Made by a program: the position numbers and the translations under genes. Below, in pieces: positions 47,451 through 59,309 of a stretch of 64,000 nucleotides of DNA; positions within the stretch are counted from its first letter, which is position 1, and every line of letters begins with the position of its first letter. The DNA comes from Glycine soja (taxonomy: Eukaryota > Streptophyta > Magnoliopsida > Fabales > Fabaceae). Where the stretch lies: contig NC_041018.1 of NCBI RefSeq assembly GCF_004193775.1, positions 35,836,466-35,900,465 on the forward strand. The letters are read 5' to 3'. The notes beneath the pieces were generated by a model. The model was not told the DNA's origin. It did not search any database and saw nothing but the letters and a program-made list of their open reading frames with translations.

Positions 47451-49899
47451 AAAGTTGCACAGACATCAATGAAACATGGAGCTAGTCAAGCTGCTCTTTC
47501 AAGGTTAGGAGTGAAGCAGCACAAACACTCAGTGGATGAGAAATCTGTTGACCTTGACCTCTTAGAGACAGAATCACTTGCAGGCTTTATGCTAATATTG
47601 GAATCAGGTACTAGTTATTGCTACCCTAAAGAATTTTTTCACTATATATTCATAGCTAAACCCAGGAAACTATACTTAACAAATGTTAAAATAGTTATTT
47701 CCTTCAACATCAAGAATATTCAGATATATTGGACATTTGTTTCCCTTGTTTCTACAATCACACAAGGGGTAAGTAAAATAGCAAATTAAAAAACACACAC
47801 AATTACGGATTTCACAATTTGCCAAAACTCTGTAGTCATGTAGAATTTGTCTAAATTTGGGTAGCTGGTCTTCAACTTAGATGCCAAGTTTAGATCTAGC
47901 CACAAGATGCAGTCATAGCTGGTCTTCCAACATAAGGTATTATATTGTATTATGAGGAATTGTCATTATAGTCCTATTTGCATAGTCAACTAATGCGGGT
48001 ACTGAACTAAACTATGGGCTTTAAGTGTTTTTTTTCTGTTACAAAATTTCACATACAAAAAACCAACACCTATCATATTTGGGCATGTAGAAGCTCTTGT
48101 TCATGGTCATACGTATGATATTTGGGAATCCAGACCCTATAATAGAGACATACCTTCAGCCAATTGGTTCAACACTTGTTGTACAAGAGAAGTATGTTGC
48201 AAGTCCTTTGGCAGATAATCCAACAGTGGCTTAGATTACAAACTGGAACAAAACATAACCTACAAATTTAAACGCAAGCCCTTGTGAAGCTCGAATGTGA
48301 AAGACCAAACCAAATAAAGACCGTGCAACTATTCAATTATGTTACAAGAATTGATATACAAAAAATCAATGATCCTGCAAGTCTGCACTACATTTTTGTC
48401 AATGATTTTTTATAAGTGAAAATGAAGACATTACCAACTTAGGATACATACATACATGTAGAGCCAATGGTCTAACAACGAAGCTACAACTTGGTTGTCA
48501 TCATTGTAATTTATATGTATTAGGCACTTTTATATGGGCAAGGGAAAACGAGGGATGTAACATCAATTTCATTCACATCAATTACCACTAAAACATCTGC
48601 TCACGTGTACGTAGACACCGCCACCTCACTCTAATGAGAAGAAATGTGAGTCTGCCAACATGTAGCAACTATTATCCTAAAGTGGTGCCAAAACTCAAAA
48701 GATTCACATAACAGTCAAGGCTAAGAGATTAATGTCCATGTCCATGGTAGTAAGTCTACAGCCTGAACAACTAAAATTCACCCATTATAAGCTAGTTAAT
48801 GTTAGTTAAGGTAAATCTCCCTAAAAAAATGTTTGTTATGGTTAAATATACATATACTTCAGAATTTCAAATTTACGCAAACAAATTTAATGTTATTAAG
48901 ACCTACAAGAAGCTTTATTTGAACAAATGAAAGGTACATTATGACAGGAGTCAAATGTCAAACTTCTATTTTGGATCACTTTGCAACAAGATATAGATAA
49001 CAACGTATGAGTAAGTGAAATATAACTTGTAAGCTCAAAAGAATCCAGTTCCAACAAGGAATGGATGCATAGCTTCACATAGTTTTGCTGAGTGATTATA
49101 CAATTTACTTACTGGCGAAATATTCTAGCTACCCTCACAACTATATAGGAGTGGCAAAAGCAGAACACATCTCTAATAGGGTGAACATTATTAAAGAGGA
49201 ATCTACTTAGGATCATGATCTTTTGGGGACATGGACATTATACACAAACCATAAGGTAGGAAAAAGTATATTGCTAAGAACACGAGAACACCGAGATCAG
49301 CCTCTTCACCTATGGCTGGACGATGTGGACTGGTCCAATATATGTGAATTGCACACCAAAAGCAATACAAACAAGCTATGGACATCACAAGAAGCATTGA
49401 CTAATATGACTTTTTCTTTATGGAGTTTGAGGCATTTGCTCTGCGCGGAAATTAAGGAGAGGATAACAAGTCAAAACCAAGTAGTGTCTATACTATTAAC
49501 TTGATGGTTAACATGGGAAGTTGTAAAAAACAAAAACCTGTTGAGGTAAAAAAAAGCCACCAATTAAACAACTACATAAGAAAACAACTACAACAACAGC
49601 ATCTGGGTTAACTGGTGCTCTACTTTGCCACCAGCTAGTGCTCAAAATCCATGTGTATGTGGTTGTTTTCCCATTCTCCTGTGTGATTTAGTAGATAATA
49701 TATAATCAGTTAGTAGTACAAGAGTAAATGTTCAGGACAAATTATGACAAAGTGACAGCAAAATTTGGCCTTTCTTTGGACACCATTAGAAAATTTACAG
49801 TCCAATAAAATTCAGCTGAATTCCAAGTTTCTGCCTTAGTTTCCATCAAATTGATGCTATCATAAATAGCCAAGTAGAATAGTAGTTTAGTGCCTATTT
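47451..49899. other. No gene firmly recognised; possible membrane-protein fragment on the minus strand
   Basis: A minus-strand frame at 49203-49397 encodes two hydrophobic stretches (MLLVMSIACLYCFWCAIHIYW and LGVLVFLAIYFFLPYGLCIM) separated by a polar loop with PHRPAIGEEAD. It could be another captured exon, but I cannot name the family. The plus frames at 47469-47789 and 49223-49504 have no recognisable motif. Confidence 0.3.
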
Positions 49900-50208
49900 A
49901 CTTGGAAAGAGAAGGAGAAAGAAAATGATGAAGATGGCAAGACTTGTGCTATTTGCTTGGAAGATTTTGAGCCCAGTGAAGAGGTCATGCTCACTCCTTG
50001 CAACCACATGTTTCATGAGGATTGCATTGTACCATGGCTAACAAGTAAGGGCCAGTGCCCAGTTTGTAGGTTTCTGATTTGTGAGATAGAAAGGGGGAAT
50101 CAATCATCCTTCAATAACAATGACATTGCCAATTTGGAACCTACCAACATTATTAATAGAGATTTTTTGTCATTTTTGAGGGTCAATTTGACAATCATCA
50201 GTTTCTAG
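49900..50208 (+). pseudogene. RING-H2 finger (E3 ubiquitin ligase-like) fragment
   Basis: The frame after an upstream stop (~49892) reads WKEKEKENDEDGKTCAICLE and continues to a complete RING-H2 pattern: C-A-I-C, C-N-H-M-F-H-E-D-C and C-P-V-C, with PWL before the last pair as in canonical E2-binding RINGs. All eight metal ligands are present. After the RING comes CEIERGNQSSFNNNDIANLEP, then a frame end at 50208. There is no ATG in frame before the RING, so it is an exon-derived fragment, possibly with a splice acceptor AG near 49891. Intact relatives are larger E3 ligases that transfer ubiquitin. It is unrelated to the kinase fragment 2.5 kb upstream, which argues for separate captures by the CACTA. 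Confidence 0.8.
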
Positions 50209-50503
50209 CATATATATGACACTAAACGTGGCTGAGAGAATGCAGCGTATCAATTTATGTTTCAAAGCTACTACACAAAAGTCCAAAGGAAGAGGCACAC
50301 ATTTGGAAAATGGGTATTGTGATTAGTGGCTGAGTATCACTGCAGAAACTTTTTTATTACGTCTTTTGCACCCTCAAAAATCCCATTTGGTAAATACATA
50401 AAATCAATTCTTTATTCTATAACACACATTTCAATATAAGTGACTAGGGTCAGCTTAGTGATAAGAAATTTAAGTAGCAGGTTGTACAAAGTTTTTTTTT
50501 AAG

Positions 50504-50507
<4 letters not shown>

Positions 50508-50567
<60 letters not shown>
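50508..50567. repeat. (TA)n microsatellite
   Basis: About 30 TA units. Confidence 0.97.
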
Positions 50568-50571
<4 letters not shown>

Positions 50572-51042
50572 AGGGTGTACATCAGTTCTACATGCACATG
50601 CTGTACAATATGACAATTAAACAAAAAAAGAGTGAATTTCTATCTTTCTATATCCCCTTAAAAAACACAAAACAAATTTGTTAATGAAAACTAAAACATA
50701 TCACTATACCAATCCCCCCAAAGGGTTCATGCACCAAGATGAATATAAGTACCCTGGTCTATCCCCTCCTTTATACACCAGCCAATACCAAGTGATGTCT
50801 TTGATCTGCTACAACATTCCTCGAGGTTCGGCTTGTCCCCCTTTAAAAATAATACTATATATTCATGCTCAACCAGATAGTCCAGCATGTTGCATGGCAG
50901 AACATCACATACAATTGAGACGCAGTTTGTGTAAGAGCTAAAGAGAATCCTAACCAAGCTATAACAGCTTGCCACAACTGAAATGACAATGGACTCTGAA
51001 TAAAATTGAATTAGTTTAGATCCTCCTGACTAACAAGACAGA

Positions 51043-51091
51043 ACACACACACACACACACATTTATATATATATATATATATATATATATC
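51043..51091. repeat. (CA)n-(TA)n compound microsatellite
   Basis: About 9 CA units, a TTTA break, then about 13 TA units. Confidence 0.95.
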
Positions 51092-51888
51092 TTTGTTTGT
51101 CTGGATGCCACGTTTCTCATAAGATGAAGGAAAATAACTGATTAGAAAAGTTGAAATTGATGAAAGCATGCAAATAACTTTTAGAGTCTCAAAAGGCTTA
51201 TTGTACTTACATAATTGACTCTTTGTGCCTCAGATTTCAAATCTTCACCACTCCTCCCCAATGACAGGACACTTTAAACTTCAACCAAATTCGGTTAGGC
51301 TTGGAACCTCCTTCTACTGGTCAAGCATGTACTTTGACATTAAAGCTTTTGCTCGCAACTACACTATTTGTTAGCAAAGCCAATACATGCCACACTAGAA
51401 GCTGGGTTACTTCACCAAAGCTTTTGTTTTCTGACCCAAAGTACACAAAGCCCTTTGTGTTCTCCTAACTCATCAAAATCCCCAAAACCATCCATTGTGC
51501 CTATCACCTCTGAAACCCTTCTGCCCACATCTACACCATTAGATTCCCTTTCCCACTATCAAATAAATCTTACGGTTAGGAAAACAACTCACATATATAA
51601 CCACCAGCCCCTGCCCCACTATCAAAACATTGAATGAAAAGGGAAATGAATCTAAGACACCCCAGGATAGTAGACCAACTGCAAATAATATTCTAATAGA
51701 TTCAAAAGAACAGAAAATATGAAACGAGCAAAGCAACAGAACAAACAGGTCAAACTACTTTCGATCAACAAGGTAACAGAGACTCGTACCCCAACCAAAA
51801 AAACAAAGTCCAACGACAACAATGTCCTTATAAAAAGCAAAGAAAACAGAGTCTAAATGCAATGAAAATGAATGAAGACATGAAGCTT

Positions 51889-52060
51889 ACCTCGAGTGGC
51901 AGCCAGAGGCAACTCAGAGTGGGACTGAGAAAGAAGAGTCACGAGCAGTCATAGCTGACAACAATGTGGTTGCAATCACGAGCAATTTGCGGCAGTCAGT
52001 GCTCAGGCAGAAAGAGAAAGGAGAAACAATAGGGTTTTAGCGCACGGGGGGATGAAGTAA
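51889..52060 (-). other. CACTA leader exon and splice donor
   Basis: On the minus strand, immediately inside the subterminal repeats, lies a GC-richer leader (CCTATTGTTTCTCC... to CTGCCACTCGAG) followed by GTAAGCTTC (donor GT complement at 51889-51890). The first CACTA copy has a similar arrangement at 3420-3740. I infer that transcription starts here and is spliced over a long intron to the transposase at 38831, so the host fragments and the gypsy element lie in that intron. Confidence 0.5.
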
Positions 52061-52081
52061 GTCAGGTTTTTAATTTATCAA

Positions 52082-52347
52082 CAACGTAACATCAGTTTTT
52101 TAAAAATAACCTATGTTGACCTAAGGTAGTTAACATCGGTTTTCAAAAAACCGATGTTAACCGCAGGTAGTTAACATCGGGTTTAAAAAACCGATGTTAA
52201 CATCAGTTAGTTAACGTCGATTTTGTCAAAACCGATGTTAACTAACTCGACTTATTTACAAAAATGTCACCGTGCTTTTGTTAACATCAATTTTTTAAAA
52301 AATCGATGTTAATCGTGCGATGTTAATTCTATATTTTGTAGTAGTGG
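52082..52347. repeat. CACTA subterminal repeats and terminus, promoter side
   Basis: Four to five inverted pairs of AACATCGGTTTT/AAAACCGATGTT (variants AACATCAG, ATCGATTTT) end in the terminus TTTTGTAGTAGTG at 52335-52347. Confidence 0.88.
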
Positions 52348-53590
52348 AGGGTTCATCAAGAGAAGAATGTTTAAGGCATGATAAGATGCAATCAAGTTGA
52401 AAGTTGAAGCAATGTCCAAGAGAAGATCTGATGTGCAACACTAGAATGGACACTTAAGTCATTGTACAGTTTAAACCTTGGACAGTACATTAACACATTA
52501 GCAAATGTATCTTCACATTTGATCTATGAAGTGGTCTACTTCAAAATGTTTTGTGCCGTGAAGATGTGTTAATTTTGATAAAGATGTCCTCAAAATGTCG
52601 TATCAGTTATGCTTTAGCATAAAGATTTACCTCAGAACATATCCAACAAACATTGAAATCACCATTCTAATATGTCTTCAGAATGTTCATCAGAAAGGTT
52701 CCTCAGAATGGAAACCTCAAAATAGTTTTGCATAACTGTCATGTCTTGACAGTTACCACCTTTTTCAAACTTTCTCTGGACATATGTAAGTGGTGTGGGC
52801 TCCACTCCAATGATTATCTTTAAAGGTTTAAGAGGACTTGAAGGAGCACATTGAAGACTATTAAAGCTATTCTAGTCAGACAAAACTTGAGATGCATCTT
52901 TGTATGAGAATCTGTCATTGTTGATTCAACACCTCAAGTAAGAGTGACCCACTTCTGCATTTGATCTTGTGTTGTAATCCTGTCATAAATAGAAGTGAGG
53001 TCTTGTAATTTCCTGAGTGGAAATCCCTCTTGTTAGGAGAATTTATTTGTGTGCAGTCAAACACAAAATCCTCATTGTAAAGCCTAGAAAGTGGCTGCCA
53101 AACCAATGTTGTTGTTGGTCTAACAGTGCGCCAAGTATGAAGTTTAGTGGGATTGCTAACAAGTTCTTGAAATGCAATGACTGGTGTCCAATAATGGCTG
53201 GTTGTGTTAGTGGAAATCTCATCTTAAAGAATGAAAATTGGACGTAGCCTAATATTGGGGTGAACATGTATAAAAACCTTTGTGCACTATCTTTTTCCCT
53301 TTTTCTTCCTTTGTTTCACTACTTTTAATTGTTTAGCTACATCACTATTTTGGAAGCCATTAAGTTTGAACACTATTTTGAAAAAAAAAAACCTTTAATT
53401 GATCAAATATTTCATTTAAGTCCTTGTAATTGAACAACTTTTTTTCGAAACAAACATTTGAGCTATCAAAACCTTTTTTCCAAAACTTGTTCGCATTTTC
53501 GTTCTAAACTCAGAACAATTCTTCATTTTGCATCAAACGATAAACATGTTACCAATCTTAGAAAAGTTTTTAAATTTCTAAAAACACAAT
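52348..53590. other. Right flank of the CACTA; LTR-like remnant
   Basis: GAG (52348-52350) matches the base triplet before 31703. The sequence beyond has promoter-like spacing (TGTATAAAAACC at ~53268) and ends near 53600 in AACACAATTCAACCCCTC, wording typical of the end of copia-type LTRs. No frame with similarity is seen. It is probably the remainder of the element into which the CACTA inserted. Confidence 0.4.
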
Positions 53591-53840
53591 TCAACCCCTC
53601 ATTTTGCTTCTATAATGCTCAATACAAGGATTTACATGATGAATAAAGTATAGGCTAGGGAACAATGAAGTCACCCTTGCTAACTCATGAGAAACTTCAT
53701 CAGCTTGCCTTTTAACAAATCCTATTCCATAGGATGAATGAACAACTAAAATATTTTTACATTCAGCAACAATATTTCTCAATTTTTTCCGTCCCCACAT
53801 GCAATATTTATTTTGTCAACTACCATTTTACAATCTAATT
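53591..53840 (-). pseudogene. LINE RNase H-like C-terminal fragment
   Basis: The minus-strand frame reads LRNIVAECKNILVVHSSYGI, GFVKRQADEVSHELARVTSL and YFIHHVNPCIEHY. This is the C-terminal part of the RNase H-like (RVT_3) domain that ends plant LINE ORF2 proteins, where the family shows 'FVRRQAN.VAH.LAR...'. Weak upstream similarity (VVFELDCKMVVDKIN) extends to about 53840, where the 3-kb-type LTR has inserted. No reverse transcriptase domain adjoins. It is a relic, unrelated in position to the LINE fragment at 14.8-15.9 kb. Confidence 0.72.
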
Positions 53841-53853
53841 CAAACACTACATG

Positions 53854-55095
53854 TGTGACGCCCTCTACCCCACACATATATGTACTAATAATAAAAGAAA
53901 TAAGAAATCATAATTGATTAAAAGTTCTTAAAACACATTTAAATAAAATCCTTTCAAAAGGGTAAAAGGCTCACATTCACTTCATTATTAGCAGATAAAC
54001 TTGTCAGAAACATTTTTTTTTTGCTCAAAACATCATGTAATTAAACAAAACTCATACCTCAATGTCAGATCCTATCAGAGCATCGTGTCCCATGTTCTTC
54101 AACACAAGGTTCCTTATAGCAATTCACCTAGTCATCTGCTCCCACGAACACAAACAACACATGGGGAGTGAGTTATCATATTCCTAACTAATGGAGAGAA
54201 ACAAGAGAACATGTAGGTATAAATATCATATAAACAAAATAAAATTTACTTAAACGTAACTCACGTCATTTCACCACTTTGTCGCCCAACATTACATCAC
54301 AACATAACACATCTCATTCATTTTCACAACATTCACGTACTCAAGGATCAAAACACAATATCACCAAGTCAATCAATATCGATTAATACACAAGCGTTAT
54401 GCGACATAGCTCACATCATTTCACCACTTTGTCGCCCAACATCACATCACAACACAACATGTCTCATTCATTTTCACAACATTCACGTACTCAAGGATCA
54501 AAACACAATATCATCAAGTCAATCAGTATTGATCAATACACAAGCGTTATGCAACATATACACTAAGACTCAATCCTATATGCAATGTGGTACCATGTCA
54601 GTGAAAAACCTTGTTGGGTGCCTAGGAGTACATGACAAGACAAACCACACACTAGTAAGTCAAGTTACTCTCACTAGGTAAAATCATAGGGAGACCAGTT
54701 AAGGTCACGCTGTTTTGTGAGAATGCTCCAACCATGTGGGATCGGCACAGGCTTAAAGGAGCATTCAAACCAAGTGTATTTACCCCCAAGGCCTACACTT
54801 CGAAGAGTCCATCAGGGCCACTCCCTCCTGATTCAGGTCCAACCCAGAAAACATTTTAGCACACAAACTCTATCTATGAATTGTACAAAACACACTATTC
54901 CTCAATTATTCTCAAAATAGTTTTATCTCGTTGATCTTATGATTAAACTCATTGGGTCCCCCCAGTGGTTCCCATCACAAATACTCGTCACGCATTAACT
55001 CGTTGCCCTTAAAGGGTCTTAGCAGTAACTCGTTGCCCTTAAAGGGTCTTATAGTCATGTGATTGTACAATTCATAGCTCATAACGCAATGCACA
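53854..55095 (-). mobile_element. Second copy of the 3-kb LTR family, interrupted
   Basis: It begins TGTGACGCCCTCTACCCC, the reverse complement of the end of the LTR at 3838-6830, and follows it (GATAACTCACTCC..., TGTACAATTCATAGCTC) until 55095, where the Athila-like element begins. The remaining ~1.6 kb, if present, lies beyond the right window edge. It has a 150-bp tandem duplication (54260-54409 and 54410-54559) and a doubled AACTCGTTGCCCTTAAAGGG word at ~54987. ACATG precedes it as the candidate target duplication. Confidence 0.85.
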
Positions 55096-58064
55096 TGTTC
55101 GACCAGAATACTTGTTTACTCCCTCTTCCAAATTGGTATTACTTGTTTTTATATAGGAGTGGTCTTACCGGCAAGCGCACCGGGTCGCCAAGTAAAATAA
55201 TTAAAACGGAATGAACCGAGTATCAAACACAGCGAACTTGTTCATTTAGCAAAGTTTTGTTGTGTAAGCAAGCATTTGCAAACAAAAATTAATGATTGTG
55301 AATTAAAGCAAAAGTATGTTCTATCCTAAGTAAAAGCAATAAACGAGAACAAGTAAGTGTGAAAACATATATCTAAAGGCGTTGGGTCCTCCTACTGAGT
55401 AAGTTGATGCAATTAAAGATGTTTTTTTAATTAAAGATGTTCCCGTGTTCTATGCTGAGGACAAAAATATCAAACACTGATTCCTCCAGAGTTTGGACTA
55501 ATTTAAATCAAACTTTGTTCATAGATCCCTCTTGTTGAACTTAGCCTAATTTAAATAGCATTATACTCACAACATAATAAAGAAAACTAAAACCCTACAC
55601 ACTATCCCTAGCAATGCAGTTATTCAGTCCCTGCTCTATCAAGTTCTAAGGAAACAATACATTTCCCAATGCTAAAGTCCCTAACAGCACACACAAATGG
55701 GTGATCAAGCCACAAGCATGCATACAATACGCATAGATAAAAGCAGTGAACACATAAAACAACCTTAATTTGATATGAAAAAGAGTTTACATCAACTACT
55801 CAATAAGAATCCCCAACTGAGGGTTTTAGCCTTTCATGGCAAAGAAACTACTTTTTACACTGAAGAAGAGGAATCAAGAGAAATTGCTTGTTTACAAAGG
55901 AGCAGGGATGTCTCCTCCACCTCTAGGCTCCACCTCTAAAAATCTTATAATCACTCAAAAACTCACTAATCTCCCTAAAAGATGAAAACTTGGCCCCTTG
56001 CTCTGCTTTATGCTCTCTAAAATTCACTTCAGGCCTTTCAGTAGTGAACAATTATCTTCTTTTATTCTGTGCAAATCAGGCTTAAAATGGCTTCCTGATC
56101 TCGACGTCGCACTTAGCGCCATTTTTAGTCGTCTTATACGACTAACCTTTGTATAGAAATCATTTTCCAAAACTTATATAGTTCCCCAATTTATGGTTGT
56201 TTTGGAGTAATCTTGTAAATAAATCTTGTTTTATGGTTAAAGCTGTCTCCAGAACATTTCTATTGGGTTTAATGATGAAATTTGTGCATTTTTAGGTGAA
56301 AAAGAGGCTAAGTTGTGAAATGCAAAATGTGATAGTTGAGCTTAGCGTGCATCCACTGCTAAGCGCAGCTTCAGTGCGCTTAGTGTGAAGGAGAATCTGA
56401 TAAAGCATCAGCATCAAGGCCGCGTGCTAAGCGCGAGATCAGTGCGCTAAGCACAGCAGGTGTCTTCAGCCAGGCTCAGTGCAAGATTGGCGCTAAACCC
56501 AAACCCACTTACTTGCGCTAAGCGCGAGGGTAGCGCTAAGCGCAACGTCACGAATTCAGAGCCTATTTAAAGCCTATTTTGTGCAGAATTAGGGTAAGCA
56601 GATGATTGGCTCAGATTCCAGAGCACAACACAGTGCCTATTTCGGGAAAAAAAGCCCTAGAAGCAGCAAGGGGAACAGCTTGTGCATTGAAGCCTAGGCT
56701 TTGTAAGATTATTATTGTTTGGGTTTCTTTATAATGGTTGGCTAAGAACCCTAGTTGGGGATTTCTAATGAACAACTGATGTAAATACTTGATATCTAAT
56801 TGATTATGTTTTTTGTGTTCAATGCTTCCTTCAATGCTTAATGTTTGTATGCCTTTAGTCTGATCATCCATTTGTGTGCATAGTTAGGTGACTGTAGCAT
56901 TAGGAAATGTATTGTTGCCTTAGAACTTGATTGAAGCAGGATCGAAACTTAGACTTACAAGAGGGATTTGCGGATTAAGTTTTGGTTTTAATTATGTTGT
57001 TACAATAATGTTGTTTAGTCTAGGCCTAGTCTTACAAGAAGGATCTGCGGACAAAGCTTAGGCTAAATTAGGCTAAACCTTCATAAGCTGCTTGAGCTGA
57101 GTCTAGTCTTACAAGAGGGATCTACGGATGAAACTCAGTTTAAGTTAGTCTAAACCTAAGAAGGCCGTCTAAATTGGGCCTAGTCCAACAAGAGGGATCT
57201 GAGGACGAAGCTTGGATTGATTCAGTCTGACTAGGGATCGAGGTTTAGTAATTTGGGCTACAACATAAAGCACAAGAGCATGATTGATTAAAGAAATATA
57301 TTTATATGAATCAGCTTGTTTGTTAGAAAGACCCAACATTTCTACCTACTGTTGTCACTTTTACTTACTTTGCATTTTATAGTTTTTAGCATAAAGGTTT
57401 AGTTTAAATTCTGTTTGAAATTATCAATCATACATGTTCTCTCAACAATGCTTCATTTTTTAACTTAACTTAGGCTAACATTAGTTCCCTGTGTTTGATA
57501 CTCGGATTCATCCATTTTAATTTTTAAATACTTGACGATCCGGTGCACTTTCCGGTAAACCGGATTTCCCTTGAATATATTTGTGCGAAGAAAAAGTGGA
57601 ACAAAAAGTAACCACAGGGGAAATCCAACCAGCCATTCTCACGCTTAGCGCGAGTAAGTGAATTTGAGCTTAACACCAATCTCGTGCTAAGCCTGGAAAG
57701 CGACAGACGACTCGCTTAGTGACCTGATAACGCGCTAAGCGCGTGCTTGTGTAGCAGATGTCTTTCCAGATTCCCCTTTACTCGCTAAGCGTGATGGTGC
57801 TGGGCTTAGCCGTTGATGCGCGCTAAGCGTAGTGAGCTCGCTTAGCGCGATGACTCCTTTGGCATTTCTTCAAAATAACTCCTTTTTGCCCAAAATTAAA
57901 GAAAATTTAACATTAATTCAATGTAAAGAGGCTTCTACTGAGCAGAGATCAAAACAAAGCAATTTTATTTACAATCCAACCAAAAAAGAACCATAAATTG
58001 GGAGATTTATATACATTTTGGAAAACTTTTATATACAAAAGTTAGTCGTAAACGACGACTAACA
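55096..58064 (-). repeat. 3' LTR of the Athila-like element, with a nested solo LTR
   Basis: On the plus strand it runs from TGTTCGACCAG to GACGACTAACA. Removing the insert at 56123-57631 and one GCCAT leaves about 1455 bp, close to the other LTR. It contains many GCTTAGCGC motifs near both ends of the insert. Small open frames here are not genes. Confidence 0.88.
56123..57631 (+). mobile_element. Solo LTR (1509 bp), related Athila-like family, GCCAT target duplication
   Basis: It is flanked by GCCAT at 56118-56122 and 57632-57636, while the other LTR has a single GCCAT at the same place (~63110), an empty site within the element itself. Its start (TTTTAGTCGTC...ACGACTAAC) and end region (TGTTTGATACTCGGATTCAT..., CCGGTGCACTTTCCGGTAA) are diverged relatives of the start and end of the surrounding LTR, but in opposite orientation. 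The expected TG start is mutated to TT. The GAGGGATCTGCGGA word recurs four times at 56960-57200. The minus frame 56611-56871 is not a gene. Confidence 0.9.
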
Positions 58065-58078
58065 AACTCCCCCAAATT
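58065..58078 (-). other. Polypurine tract
   Basis: Minus-strand AATTTGGGGGAGTT directly precedes the 3' LTR start (TGTTAGTCG). A near-copy (AAACTCCCCCAAATTTGGGG on the plus strand) occurs about 680 bp inward at 58746-58765. Confidence 0.85.
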
Positions 58079-59309
58079 TACAGTGTTGTTTGTCCTCAAG
58101 TAAAGAAAGAACAATTCACTTGTCCTCAAGTGACAAAAATTCATAGTGGTTCTTCACAAATGTGTTTATTCCAAAGAATTCAATCACATGACATGAATTG
58201 CATTCAATGTTTCCATCAATAACTTCTCACAAGACATGCAGTTTTTCAAAGCATGAACATGATTATTAAGAAACACAACTGAGATAAGTTAGCAGGAATG
58301 ACAAATATCAAGGAAGGATTATCAACCAAAGCCTCACGGTCACTGTTTCACTCAAGCACAAGTGTTTAGGCTATCCATCGGTCAACAACCAACATAAGTC
58401 TCAATCTTTGCACTTCATCTCATACCATACACTCAAGAATGCACAAACTTGAATCCGAAGGACTTTTACTAGGCTTGTAATGAGGCTGGGCTACAAACAA
58501 TTCATGGTTTTTCTAGGATGCAAAAGCTTAGGTTCTAAGAGAGCATTCATCCTTAGATCAACCTTTTTCTTTTTATTCCAGCTCTATTACTTGCTTTTCC
58601 GCACTTAGCTTTTCTTTTTCTTAATTAGCAGCACACATTTTTATTTTTATTTACTACTTACAATTTTTTTATTGAACACATTTTTGTGCTTATTAACTCC
58701 TGTGTGTGCTATTATTTCTTACCATTGGAAGCTTTCACCTAATAAACTCCCCCAAATTTGGGGCAAATTGCTTTGAACCAAATTTTTCCTTTCATGAATG
58801 ATGCTCTCCTACAACCTAAGACAAGGTAGAAGGAGATAAACTGTACAGGCTCAAGGTTCAATCAAACAATCATACTTTCCGCTCAAATTAGGTGCAAGGG
58901 ATAAATCATTCATACATAAGATAAGCTTTTTGGCTAAGTGGCTACTTTCAATTAAAACATGGACTTCATCATCTTCAAACTTATGCATTCATTCCATATT
59001 CAAAGATTCATGCAAAAACCATTACTTACTGCTAGTTGTTCTCTCACAATTAAAGATCACACTCTCATCGGGAAATAGGCAAGTTCGGCGCTGTAATAGA
59101 TGGCTCAGGCTCAGGCTGAGGAGATGGCTCTGGTACTGCAACATCCTTCTGAACAATAACTCGATCAGTCTCAAAAATAAAAGGCTCAGTTGGAGTGGGC
59201 TCTGCTACTGCAACATCCTCTTGTACAATAACTGAATCATTCTAAAAAATGAAAGGCTTAAGTGGAGTGGGCTCTGAGACCTCTAGAATGTCATCCTTCT
59301 GGTCTTATT
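58079..59309 (-). other. 3' untranslated region of the Athila-like element
   Basis: No supported coding frame. The plus frame at 58930-59235 contains an imperfect repeat of GGCTC.G..CTCTG..ACTGCAACATCC and lies antisense to the element; it is not called. Confidence 0.5.

Noticed and set aside
58930..59235. 101-codon plus-strand ORF rich in Leu and Asn
   Set aside because: Antisense to the Athila-like 3' region and built from an imperfect repeat; no similarity.
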